Assembly: GCA_905250885.1 (NCBI GenBank) | Contig: CAJNOQ010003059.1 | Location: 1-21,578 of the forward strand | Direction: 5' to 3' | Length of the DNA stretch: 21,578 nt | From: Didymodactylos carnosus | Taxonomy: Eukaryota; Rotifera; Eurotatoria; Philodinida; Philodinidae | In this document: positions 13,034-20,520 of the stretch, piece by piece | Layout: each line of letters opens with the position of its first letter | How positions within the stretch are numbered: the stretch's first letter is position 1 | The notes under the pieces: model-generated | Databases searched by the model: none | Seen by the model: the letters and a program-made list of their open reading frames with translations, nothing else | What the model was told of the DNA's origin: nothing | Position numbers and translations under genes: made by a program

Positions 13034-13074
13034 AGAGTATGAGGTTCATTCCAGCATCTAATAACTAGAGACAT
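12985..13074 (-). CDS. Upstream ORF overlapping the TRIP12-like start codon (29 aa)
   Basis: An ATG at 13074-13072 opens a 29-codon frame that runs across the main ATG (13033-13031) in another frame and stops with TAA at 12987-12985, at the end of exon 1. The upstream ATG has A at -3, whereas the main ATG has T at -3 and G at +4. If the transcript starts above 13074 this uORF would reduce main initiation. A 5' UTR intron acceptor (CTCTAG or TTATTAG) just below it could remove it, so its existence in mRNA is unproven. Confidence 0.35.
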   Translation of the reverse strand: MSLVIRCWNEPHTLWPKQQIQLLEDHYVY

Positions 13075-14100
13075 TGTAATACATATTGATTATTTGTACG
13101 TAATCGAAAGACTAAAGATAAATAAATTAGAGAGAACAAAAAATAGAATTAAATGACCAAATTAATATACAAAACAGAAAAGAGAAATATATTCCATAAA
13201 TACAAAAGACAATCGTTTCGATGTTTATTTTTATTCAGATTAGTACCGATACTATTTTCCACGTCTTTAAATCTAAAAACAAGAAATCAAAACAAATAGA
13301 ACTTGATCGCATTTCGTTATTTCTAATTTAAACATTTGAAAACTGATTGTGTTTTATTTCGAAAATTTGAGTTTTAGAATGGTATAATGATTTATCTTCG
13401 CTTGTATTCTGGAAGAGGAACGCTTAAATCAAAATATAAGAACATTATAGATATATCCAGTTGGTCTGAGAAGGATAATAATCTAAGAGTTTTCTAACAC
13501 CCAGAAAAAATATAAGAAAACATATGAGTTAATCAATAGATAAAATGAAAAGATTGCCTAACACCCACTTTCTTTTTGTAAATTTGCTCTTTCTTCTAAT
13601 TGAGTGTATCAACACTTCCACATTAAGGTAACAAATAACGAACTGATGGATGAGCTGACTAATATAACTTGTTTTCTTAACTACTATAACGTGTGTACGC
13701 GCATGTGTGTCTCTCTCTTTTGCATAGGATTCGAGAGAGCACTTTAAGCTTGCAACCAGATTGGTTATGTAGTCGTTTCTTTTCTTCACTGCATTTTGTA
13801 AACATACTTATGCACTTCCAAACAACCGTCTATATATTCTCATTTATGTATAAACTTAGCCAATACCTATCAAATATCAGCAAACAGCTGATTTCAAATT
13901 TGCCCCACACTATCAAAAAAAAAGCAACTGATATAACTCATACAATATTTTGCAAACATAATTCAACAGTTTTTAAAAAGAATTTTTATTTATAATATTT
14001 GAAATAAGTCTTTTAATATTCTTTTTATTTCACAAATTTCGTCTTTGCTTTTGTATTAACCCACATTCACTAAAATAAGAGCATGTAGTTTTTGACTGTA
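13034..14100. other. 5' flank of the ligase gene, no gene seen
   Basis: AT-rich sequence between the ligase start codon and the repeat mosaic. It should hold the 5' UTR and promoter, but I see no clear TATA box or initiator. Open frames at 13529-13789 (minus) and 13693-13995 (plus) overlap each other on opposite strands and show no domain, so I treat them as chance. Confidence 0.5.
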
Positions 14101-14146
14101 CCAGATTAGGTATGCACCAGTTAAAAACTGGTGTTAGACCATCTGG
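14101..14146. repeat. 46-nt imperfect hairpin
   Basis: Outer arms CCAGAT/ATCTGG (6 bp), then a 2-nt bulge, GGT/ACC (3 bp), a small internal loop, and inner arms CACCAGTT/AACTGGTG (8 bp) closing on an AAA loop. Seventeen base pairs in 46 nt, in sequence otherwise poor in G and C. It could be a transposon-end hairpin, a small structured RNA or a cruciform site. No flanking target duplication is evident. Confidence 0.7.
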
Positions 14147-14340
14147 GAGCATTGCTATATATCGATTATCAAGATTCGCTCAGAGCTGCGAAATATACCA
14201 TTTTGCAGAAATCTGTTTATTCTTCAAAACGTATTTGTTAAAAAAATTCCATAGTTATTTCTAACAAAACTTAGAGCATTCTAAAATTGCATTGCAACAT
14301 TGCACCAAATCACGAAAAAGAACTGTTTTCGAAAGTTTTT

Positions 14341-14359
14341 AAAAACTCTAAGAGTTTTT
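14341..14359. repeat. Short palindrome, 9-bp arms
   Basis: AAAAACTCT, one base, then AGAGTTTTT. Related AAAAACTC/GAGTTTTT words recur nearby (about 14405-14475), suggesting remains of a short inverted-repeat element, although simple AT-richness could explain it. Confidence 0.45.
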
Positions 14360-14587
14360 TTTTCTGATTTACTACCCTAGACGAAAGTTGTGAAATAGGG
14401 ATATAAAAAGAGTATGAAATACTGATTTCAAATATTATAAACTTCCTCTAGTTTAAATAAAAACTCTTTTTGAAAAAGTGGTGAATTATTTTTTGTAAAA
14501 TATTATATGCGAAAGTCGTATAGTCGGCAGCGAAAGACCGATGACTCATCGTTTCTACAAGCTACTTTTCGTTGTAACGGCCTCTAC

Positions 14588-14719
14588 CTTTACTTTCGAG
14601 CGGTTTATCAGTATATTTTGTCCTAATGGATATTTTGATATGACTCAAATTCTTGTTATAGTCGTCTTTCGCGGTTTGCATTTCGAAAAGATTTAATCAG
14701 CCTCTCTGCTAAATATTCA
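14588..14719 (+). repeat. Module A, copy 1
   Basis: A 132-bp block starting CTTTACTTTCGAGCGG and ending TGCTAAATATTCA. It recurs almost unchanged at 15977-16108 and 21341-21472. Here it is followed by sequence containing TATCCTGTGCAAAT, also found after copy 3. No coding content recognised; probably a piece of a longer interspersed element. Confidence 0.85.
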
Positions 14720-14789
14720 GGGTGTATCCTGTGCAAATTTTTGAATTTTAGAATGATGAATCCTATTCTTTATCAGCGTTCCACAATGA

Positions 14790-14840
14790 CTATGAGCTGT
14801 CTATAGAATATTCAGTAACCATATACTTTTGCTCCACCAG
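14790..14840 (-). repeat. Repeat end shared with 19021-19075
   Basis: This short stretch (ACTATGAGCTGTCTATAG onward) recurs just after module D copy 2 at 19021. On the minus strand both copies read QKYMVTEYSIDSS followed by a stop, so the residues as well as the bases are shared. The sequence further along differs between copies. The family is not recognised. Confidence 0.5.
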
Positions 14841-14962
14841 GAGCATGAGAGGAAAACGATCAGTTAGTAGAAATCGTTCTTGATACATATTTTGTCATAA
14901 GGTAAACTGATAGAGAGAAAACGTATTGAATCTTTTTGGCCTAACTTTGGGTTTGGTCAAGT

Positions 14963-15130
14963 TATATTAAATATTTCTGCATGGTGCCTTTGAATAACTT
15001 TTGAATATTTGGAATCTGAGCCAACAATTCCACGTACTTTAAAAAGCCAGTCTGATCCGAACGTCATGGTAGCGTCTTGTGGATTCACTTCTGGAAAAGT
15101 TGGAGTCGTCTATTGTATAGAATGCAATAC
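14963..15130 (+). pseudogene. Penelope-like element GIY-YIG endonuclease fragment, copy 1
   Basis: Its first part is shared with 19260-19410 and, inverted, with 18200-18348. From about 14980 one frame reads into SDPNVMVASCGFTSGKVGVV and then YCIECNT. This resembles the linker and first strand of the GIY-YIG endonuclease of Penelope-like elements, whose sequence runs G-(V/I)-(V/I)-Y-L-I-x-C. It ends before the YIG half and is fused directly to a reverse-transcriptase fragment that should lie upstream, so the order is rearranged. Not functional. Confidence 0.6.
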
Positions 15131-15132
15131 TA

Positions 15133-15625
15133 GGGCATAAACGAGAAGCAAACTTATCAAATGAAGAGATAGATGCGATGAGAAGGTTAAGACATGATAA
15201 ACAGATAGTCTTATTGAAAGCTGACAAAGGGAATGCAATCGTGATCATGAACAAAAATGACTATTAGCAGAAAGTGATAAACATGTTAAACGATTACGCT
15301 AAATTCAGTAGTAGTTAAGATGAGATAGTAGATTAAGAGAATAAAATTAATAATAGATTAAAGCAACCAATGAAACATAAAAAACTGATCAGAAAACTTA
15401 TGATAGTCGTTTCATAAGTGGATACCATATTTGTATTGTACGGTGAAGATACACAAATCGAATGATCCGTTAAGACCTATCATCTCTACTTGTAATGCGC
15501 CGTGTTACCGTTTGTGATATGTTTGCTAGTTTTGACCTATAATCACTCAATCCGAGTATACCAGTTGAAGAAGCGATAAAAATAGCACTAAACAAAATAT
15601 GGAATCATAATATAAAGGTGAAGTT
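15133..15625 (+). pseudogene. Penelope-like element reverse transcriptase fragment
   Basis: Forward-frame pieces match the N-terminal part of Penelope-like reverse transcriptases. They are LLKADKGNAIVIMNKNDY (about 15212-15265), [20 protein letters not shown] (about 15440-15497) and IPVEEAIKIALNKIWN (about 15560-15606). Order and spacing are right for one protein. A TAG follows NDY, further stops intervene, and at least one frameshift separates the first and second pieces. The catalytic Asp region is absent because the copy is cut at about 15640, where the TATA-bearing promoter module begins. A dead copy. Confidence 0.75.
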
Positions 15626-15652
15626 TATAAAAATAAGCAAAACAGAGTTATA

Positions 15653-15774
15653 GATATCTCCTGGTTTGCTAGTTCTCTACGGTATATGTATATATATATA
15701 TACATACGTCTTATTTGTATAAAGTCTATTCAATATTTGAAATCAAAAATCGAAAGTTTTATTATTATACTAAA
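15653..15774 (+). promoter_or_regulatory. TATA-bearing upstream block, copy 1
   Basis: It begins GATATCTCC, then TTTGCTAGTTCTCTACGG, then a TA-rich run at about 15683-15703. The following leader, containing AAAGTCTATTCAA and AAAGTTTTATTATTATACT, runs into an ATG at 15775. The block closely matches 19844-19962 upstream of the intact peptide gene. The TA run about 70-90 nt before the ATG would suit a TATA box with a leader of about 50 nt. Promoter activity is inferred. Confidence 0.5.
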
Positions 15775-15897
15775 ATGGGTAAAATTTCTGTTATTATTGC
15801 AGATATTGCTATCGCCGTATTTATCGTTACTACTATTGATGCTTCGGTTGGATCGAAGGAAGAATGTTCAACTGCAAAGACGGTGGTACTTGATTAG
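15775..15897 (+). pseudogene. Truncated paralogue of the six-cysteine secreted peptide (40 aa)
   Basis: The first 23 codons encode a hydrophobic signal peptide that differs from the intact gene at 19963 by 5 of 69 bases (3 residues). After the predicted cleavage site the two proteins share only a K-(E/D)-(E/D)-C core. This copy has one cysteine, and then its frame enters the transposon-tail sequence (ACTTGATTAGATAGTCTAG) and stops. It probably arose by recombination joining the 5' half of a peptide gene to that tail near a shared AAGACGGT-like word. It may still be transcribed and might yield a 17-residue secreted product, but I treat it as broken. Confidence 0.7.
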
Positions 15898-15976
15898 ATA
15901 GTCTAGAAAATAACAGAGTAGAAAAGAAAATGAACAATAGAGCAATAAGGAGATATCTGTTTTCGCACATGCATAT
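15886..15976 (+). repeat. Tail module B, copy 1
   Basis: It contains GATTAGATAGTCTAGAA and GAGTAGAAAAGAAAATGAACAA. Together with module A copy 2 it forms a direct repeat of the arrangement at 21245-21472. In other copies this tail is read as TRLDSLEHDRVEKKMNN, the end of a transposon protein. Confidence 0.75.
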
Positions 15977-16108
15977 CTTTACTTTCGAGCGGTTTGTGAT
16001 TATATTTTGTCCTAATGGATTTTTTTATATGACTCAAATTCTTGTTATAGCCGTCTTTCGCGGTTTGCATTTGGAAAAGACTTAATCAGCCTCTCTGCTA
16101 AATATTCA
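15977..16108 (+). repeat. Module A, copy 2
   Basis: Second copy of the 132-bp block, differing from copy 3 (21341-21472) at only a few positions by eye. Its left neighbour is tail module B, as for copy 3; its right neighbour differs from that of the other copies. Confidence 0.88.
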
Positions 16109-16447
16109 GCGTTACAGAAAGTGACTGCTCGGTTATCGTGGAAGAAAATGATAAAACAAAGGCTTTCTTTTGAAATTTCCATCCACTGACTGCTCGTGAC
16201 TGAAGCAAAGGGTGATAGAGAATCCTCAACTCTCTCATTTTAAGTTTGTTTCTCACAATATAAAGGAAACAGACTTCTGATGTAGAAATTACTTGAAAAT
16301 TTTTAATAGGAGCCCTCAGAGTGCATTTGGAATTTTTTGACTAATCGTAAGGAAATAGCATGTAATGTCGGCTACAAAGAGAAAAAATTGGGCTGACATC
16401 AGTGACTAGTAGCGAAAATGCTGTTTTTGTAGATAATATTCTGTTGC
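16109..16447. other. Unclassified spacer within the mosaic
   Basis: No gene seen. The word GACTGCTCG occurs twice (near 16124 and 16189). The rest shares no sequence that I noticed with the other modules. Confidence 0.4.
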
Positions 16448-16669
16448 TTTCAATATTTTTAACATTGAATATAATATCTACCCAAAAATGATTCTGTTCC
16501 TACGCAGTGCTTTTGCCAATGGTAAAGAGATGTTTAAATAGTAAATGGCTCAAATAAACAATATACCAAAATATGATGTAAGAACTATAAGTACACAATG
16601 AAAAAATCAAACATCAGGTACTGTTGGCAACGTTATTTAGTACGTGCTACAGCTTGTCATTTTCTCAAA
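16448..16669 (+). repeat. Module D, copy 1
   Basis: About 220 bp starting TTTCAATATTTTTAACATT and ending GTCATTTTCTCAAA, repeated in the same orientation at 18792-19020. Internal stretches such as GTAAAGAGATGTTTAAATAG are identical. No open frame of note. The copies differ by scattered substitutions and one short insertion near the end of copy 2. Confidence 0.9.
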
Positions 16670-16907
16670 TCACATCAGACTTTCGGCACAAAAAGAATAG
16701 AAATAAATCAGGTTAACAGTTTCAAAAGTGATGAATAAAACAAAGCATAAAATTTGTTAGAAAAATATCAGGACTTATATTTCACTTTCACAATGTCTAC
16801 TATACATTTAACTCTAACTTCTCAGACTCAATTCTCAGTTCATCAAAGATACGTTTTATCAATACAATAACGGCACTCATTTTGATCTGAAAGACAGGAG
16901 AGAAATA

Positions 16908-17060
16908 ATGAAGTTCTTTTTTTTCCTGCATGTATCCTTTATAGCGTGTACTATTACTTCAAGTGAGATGATCTTTACTAATCGCATTATCGGGTCAGTG
17001 CATCAGTGCTGTCAAACTCCAAAGCACAACTTACTGATATATAATTTAGAAACTAGCTGA
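16908..17060 (+). CDS. Possible small secreted peptide (50 aa), doubtful
   Basis: An ATG with A at -3 opens a 50-codon frame starting MKFFFFLHVSFIACTITSS, which looks like a signal peptide. The remainder contains two adjacent cysteines and no known motif. No TATA box or second copy supports it. The frame also contains an intron-like stretch (GTGAGA near 16963 to TTTAG near 17050), so the true product, if any, is uncertain. Short hydrophobic frames are common by chance in AT-rich DNA. Confidence 0.2.
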   Translation: MKFFFFLHVSFIACTITSSEMIFTNRIIGSVHQCCQTPKHNLLIYNLETS

Positions 17061-17996
17061 ACATATGTGAAATACGAGATTGGGATTCAATCATAATCAA
17101 ATGCAACTTCGTTTCATGCTGAACTTGGATAAATGCAAGGTTTGTCTCGGTTCACTGAATAAGTATAAGAAAGTTTGTTAATAAATATTTGTTTGTCACG
17201 AAAAATAGAGTGAGTATATAAACTTAAAGTTTCCATTTGTTTCTGTATACTGAAGCATCACTAACTACATAATTTCCTTTCACTACTAGCCATACTGTTA
17301 AAATCCGTTACCTCTTAGCGCTATGAATACACAGCGTTCACATTAACACTAACTTCATCAGCTCTAGTAAGACTGGTAATGATTTCTAGGAGTTTGTAGA
17401 AAAATTAGTGTATGGTGGTAGTAGTCGATATCCACTAGAACTACGCATATAGATTTCCATCTATATCTGGTCAATTTCAAAAGTATGGATCAATATAGAA
17501 AAATTATAAGCTGGTTATTTCATTTTCTAACGACGGTGCTGTACACTACTTTCATACGAGATGTCGAAGTTCGGGTTCATTTGTTTCACCGACTTGTCAT
17601 CTTTATCTTTTTGTCTATAGAAGTTATTCCGAAATGGTTTATATACATCTTGTTCTGTAACGGATAGTAGTTCGCTAGACGAATGAACTGAATGCAATTA
17701 TCTTATTACGATCCATACAACATCTAAATTCTGTACTTATTTTGTCTCAGAACTTTGAATTATGTTATTAACTGAAAAATCGATCACAGGGAGAATTAAG
17801 AGAATTAAAAAATGAGATCTTTCAATCACACATGCTAGATGAATAACCATTATTTACCTGTGGGATCTTTTGTTGGGTTTCTGTCTGTATACTGTTAGCG
17901 CTATTAAGCAAAGACTAAGAAACGACTATTCGAATAGGAAAGAAATTGATTTAGGTACGTTGTACGAATAAGAAAACCTTATGATCAAACGATAGT
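17061..17996. other. Gene-free stretch within the mosaic
   Basis: No repeat copy or gene recognised. A 60-residue open frame at 17485-17667 is hydrophobic and lacks any motif, so I treat it as chance. Confidence 0.5.
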
Positions 17997-18135
17997 GTGA
18001 GTTTGATTAAAAAATGTATACGTGAATATACGAATAGTTGAACAGGAACATTTTTGTTGCTTCAGCTACTCAATATTTGCACAGGATAAATAAATATTAT
18101 GAATATTTAGCAGAGACGCTGACTAAATCTTTTTC
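17997..18135 (-). repeat. Inverted copy of the module A end plus extension
   Basis: Reverse complement of about 21438-21578: the end of module A, then the ATTTATCCTGTGCAAATATTG and GTAGCTGAAGCAGCAAAAATG stretches and the AATGTATACGTG-like end. It joins directly to an inverted endonuclease fragment at a GAAAAAG word common to both. Confidence 0.85.
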
Positions 18136-18348
18136 ATACGCCAATATACAAGGTTCGTCTAAATTTAAGATGTGACTGTTTTCGGTGGCATGTACAAATG
18201 TACAACTCCAACTGTTCCAGAAGTGAATCCACAAGACTCTACCATGACGTTAGGATCAGACTAGCCTTTTCGAGTGCGTGGAATTGTTGGCTCAGATTCC
18301 AAATATTCAAAAGTTATTCAAAGGCACCGTGCAGAAATATTTAATATA
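18126..18348 (-). pseudogene. Penelope-like GIY-YIG endonuclease fragment, inverted copy with internal deletion
   Basis: Read on the minus strand it follows 19260-19610: the linker SDPNVMVESCGFTSGTVGVV, then a jump to the HATENSH-encoding region. About 115 bp holding the YIG half of the nuclease is missing, with similar TGTACAT-like words on both sides of the join. The reading frame is lost. With 19215-19620 it forms a large interrupted inverted repeat. Confidence 0.7.
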
Positions 18349-18400
18349 CTATGACCGATCAAGACCGATTTCTCCCTTATAAAACGCCTAAAAAGACATG
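18349..18400 (+). repeat. Inverted-repeat arm carrying the MTDQ-RFL frame
   Basis: Continuation of the inverted repeat: plus-strand codons ATG ACC GAT CAA onward read MTDQDRFLPYKTPKK. The minus strand at 19257-19213 reads MTDQNRFLAYKTSKK. The source protein is not recognised. Confidence 0.5.
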
Positions 18401-18486
18401 TATAGATAATTTCAAACGAAAAGAACAAAAGAAAACAAAGATATGCATGTGCGAAAAGAGATATCTCCGTATTGGCTAGTATTTTT

Positions 18487-18559
18487 TGTAGACTATCTAA
18501 TCGAGTATCACCCTCTTTAGTGAAATGTCATTCTAGCCTAGCTTTTTTGTTCATAGGTC
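18487..18559 (-). repeat. Tail module B, inverted partial copy
   Basis: Reverse complement of 19631-19703, spanning the end of the endonuclease frame and the start of the tail. It shows that the tail and the endonuclease 3' end were adjacent before the rearrangements. Confidence 0.8.
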
Positions 18560-18609
18560 ACCACATCTTATGTGAAAAGAGATTAATAATAGTAGCACAC
18601 GGTATTTTG

Positions 18610-18724
18610 CCAGAAGTAAATATCTGAATTATGTCAATTGTACATGCCCTACATAGATACAGTGCTCTATTGATTTTGGATGTCCGGACATAATGTCCCG
18701 AGAAATACGAAAAGATTACAAAGC
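18610..18724 (+). repeat. Module E, copy 1
   Basis: About 115 bp, from CCAGAAGTAAATAT to GAAAAGATTACAAAGC, present in inverted orientation at 20341-20456. It contains the perfect palindrome TGTCCGGACA (18681-18690) next to TAATGTCC. No coding content recognised. Confidence 0.8.
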
Positions 18725-18791
18725 AGTATTTATGTATTTATTACTAAAAGGAACGTAGAAAATGTGAGCTCACAAATAAGGATTCATTGAG

Positions 18792-19020
18792 TTTCAATAT
18801 TTTTAACATTGCGTATAATATCTACCCAGAAATGATTCTATTCCTGTGCAGTGCTTTTGCCAATGGTAAAGAGATGTTTAAATAGTAAATGGCTCAAATA
18901 AACAATATACCAAAATATGATGTAAGAACTATAAGTACACAATGAAAAAACCAAACATCAGATACCGTTGGCAACATTATTTAGTATGTACCACAGCTTG
19001 TCGCTTGTCATTTTCTCAAA
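18792..19020 (+). repeat. Module D, copy 2
   Basis: Direct repeat of 16448-16669, slightly longer through a short local duplication (CTTGTCGCTTGTC). On its right it joins a repeat end also found at 14790. Confidence 0.9.
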
Positions 19021-19023
19021 CGA

Positions 19024-19257
19024 CTATGAGCTGTCTATAGAATATTCAGTAACCATATACTTTTGATCCACCAGCAAGATGATGACAAAACGACCAGTTA
19101 AGAGTACGAGTAGTATCTGACAATGGCAGTAAGGTCGTTGTCCACGGATTTGTACATTGGACTTGAACTTTAGTGTCGAAATGCGGCGAATGTTTGCTAT
19201 CTGTAACAAACTCTTTTTAGACGTTTTATAAGCGAGAAATCGGTTTTGATCGGTCAT
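19024..19257 (-). other. Open frame of unknown origin inside repeats (77 aa)
   Basis: A 77-codon minus-strand frame from an ATG at 19257. Its start is shared with an inverted copy at 18352 and its last 13 residues with 14790-14840. Partial copies keeping pieces of the frame suggest an element-encoded protein. No signature residues are recognisable, and the copies disagree in the middle. Confidence 0.3.
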
Positions 19258-19259
19258 AA

Positions 19260-19750
19260 TATATTAAATATTTCTGTATGGTGCCTTTGAATAACTTTTG
19301 AATATTTGGAATCTGAGCCAACAATTCCACGCACTCGAAAAGGCTAGTCTGATCCTAACGTCATAGGAGAGTCTTGTGGATTGACTTTTGGAACAGTTGG
19401 AGTTGTATATTTGATAGCACACAAAGCCTGTGCCAACATTTACGTCGGACAAACACGCAGTGAAGTAGACGTTACAATGAATCAATATGAACAGAAAATA
19501 GATAACACTGACTTGTTTTCGACATTAGCTGTACATGCCACTGAAAACAGTCACACTTTAAATTTAGACGAACCTAGTACATTGGCGTATGAAAAAACAA
19601 AATTAAAAGACAGATAAAGAGACACTACTGACCTATGAACAAAAAAAGCTAGGCAAGAATGTCATTTCACAAAAGACGGTTATACTCGATTAGATAGTCT
19701 AGAACATGACAGAGTAGAAAAAGAAAATGAACAATAGCAGTAGCCAATAA
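19260..19750 (+). pseudogene. Penelope-like element GIY-YIG endonuclease, most complete copy
   Basis: The frame gives GTVGVVYLIAHKACANIYVG followed by QT (about 19390-19455), the two GIY-YIG strands. After it come a helix region, LAVHATENSH (about 19537-19566) with the paired histidines seen in this family, and SSTLAYEK-like codons. In Penelope-like elements this domain follows the reverse transcriptase and nicks the target for retrotransposition. The usual first zinc-binding Cys is replaced by His (IAHKAC), and the Arg expected after YVGQT seems altered. In-frame TAA (19615-19617) and TGA (about 19636-19638) interrupt the frame before it continues through the tail reading KDGYTRLDSLEHDRVEK. 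Not functional. Confidence 0.72.
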
Positions 19751-19894
19751 GAAGATATGTTTTCACACATGCCTACCTTTGTTTTGTTTCGTTTCGCACT
19801 GAGATGAAAAAATGTCCCCGCACGCGATATCTTATGTGAAAAGAGATCTCTCCGGATTTGCTAGTTCTCTACGGTATATATATATATATATATA
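19661..19894 (+). repeat. Tail B plus promoter-like module C, copy next to the intact peptide gene
   Basis: A 234-bp direct repeat of 20926-21160. It runs from GTCATTTCAC through GATAGTCTAGAACATGACAG, then CTACCTTTGTTTTGTTTCG, CCCGCACGCGATATC and GCTAGTTCTCTACGG to a TA run. In this copy the block leads into the peptide gene; in the other it leads into a hAT-like fragment. The copies are nearly identical, so the duplication is recent or has been homogenised. Confidence 0.9.
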
Positions 19895-19962
19895 CGTCTT
19901 CTTTGCATAAAGTCTATTCAAATTTAGAAATCGAAAAGCAAAAGTTTTATTATTATACTAAA
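19844..19962 (+). promoter_or_regulatory. Candidate TATA promoter and 5' leader of the six-cysteine peptide gene
   Basis: The TA run at about 19875-19894 lies about 70 nt before the ATG at 19963, after TTTGCTAGTTCTCTACGG. The leader has a short AT-rich segment ending CTAAAATGGG, with A at -3. The same block precedes the truncated paralogue at 15775. No transcript evidence. Confidence 0.5.
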
Positions 19963-20199
19963 ATGGGTAAAATTTCTGTTATTATTGTAGCTGTTGCTAT
20001 CGCTGTATTTATCGTTACTACTATTGATGCGACGACACTGAAGGACGATTGTTTAAGTGTTTGTCAAGATGGTGCTAAAGATATGGGCGGATTTTGTCCG
20101 AAATTAAAAGCAGTTTTACGTGAAGCATGTAAGTTAATTGCACATGGTCCTCAACTTACTAGTGCGTTGTGTACAGACTTTTGCAATACGAAACTTTAA
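19963..20199 (+). CDS. Small secreted six-cysteine peptide (78 aa), family unknown
   Basis: An intact single-exon frame. Residues 1-23 form a signal peptide: Gly-Lys start, hydrophobic core of about 14 residues, likely cleavage after I-D-A. The mature part is about 55 residues with Cys at 30, 34, 45, 56, 70 and 74 (C-x3-C-x10-C-x10-C-x13-C-x3-C). This suggests three disulphides, with paired CxxxC motifs at both ends as in helical-hairpin peptides. It is rich in Lys, Asp and Leu. I do not recognise the family; an antimicrobial, toxin-like or signalling role is only a guess from shape. The start is supported by the signal peptide, A at -3, and conservation of this ATG in the paralogue at 15775. 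Neighbours are dead mobile-element pieces. Confidence 0.75.
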   Translation: MGKISVIIVAVAIAVFIVTTIDATTLKDDCLSVCQDGAKDMGGFCPKLKAVLREACKLIAHGPQLTSALCTDFCNTKL

Positions 20200-20236
20200 T
20201 TTGGAAGAACAAACATACAAACAATAATACAATCCA

Positions 20237-20271
20237 AATAAATTTTAATTGTGAAATGAATTGTGAATAAA
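20237..20271 (+). terminator. Polyadenylation signals of the peptide gene
   Basis: Two AATAAA hexamers (20237-20242 and 20266-20271) lie 38 and 67 nt after the stop codon, a normal distance. They support the peptide frame being a real transcription unit. Confidence 0.6.
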
Positions 20272-20340
20272 TCTTAATTGTGAGCTTACACTTTGTACTT
20301 TTCTTTTATTAATAAATACTTAACACTAGCTTAACTACGA

Positions 20341-20456
20341 GCTTTATAATCTTTTCGTGTTCTTCGGGACATTATGTCCGGACATGCAAGATCAATAGAG
20401 CAGTGTATGCAAGTAGAGTATTTACAATTGACATAATTCACATATTTACTTCTGGA
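20341..20456 (-). repeat. Module E, copy 2 (inverted)
   Basis: Reverse complement of 18610-18724, with the TGTCCGGACA palindrome at 20375-20384. It begins about 70 nt beyond the peptide gene's second polyadenylation signal. Confidence 0.8.
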
Positions 20457-20520
20457 AAAATAGGCGAATAACAGGAGTACCGTGTACTAGTATTATTTTA
20501 TAAAACTTCGTGGTTATACA

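Noticed and set aside
13080..14500. tRNA or other structural RNA gene
   Set aside because: The hairpin at 14101-14146 lacks any cloverleaf context, and no A- or B-box-like pair is visible.
17485..17667. 60-residue hydrophobic open frame
   Set aside because: No second copy, promoter or motif; such frames are expected in AT-rich DNA.
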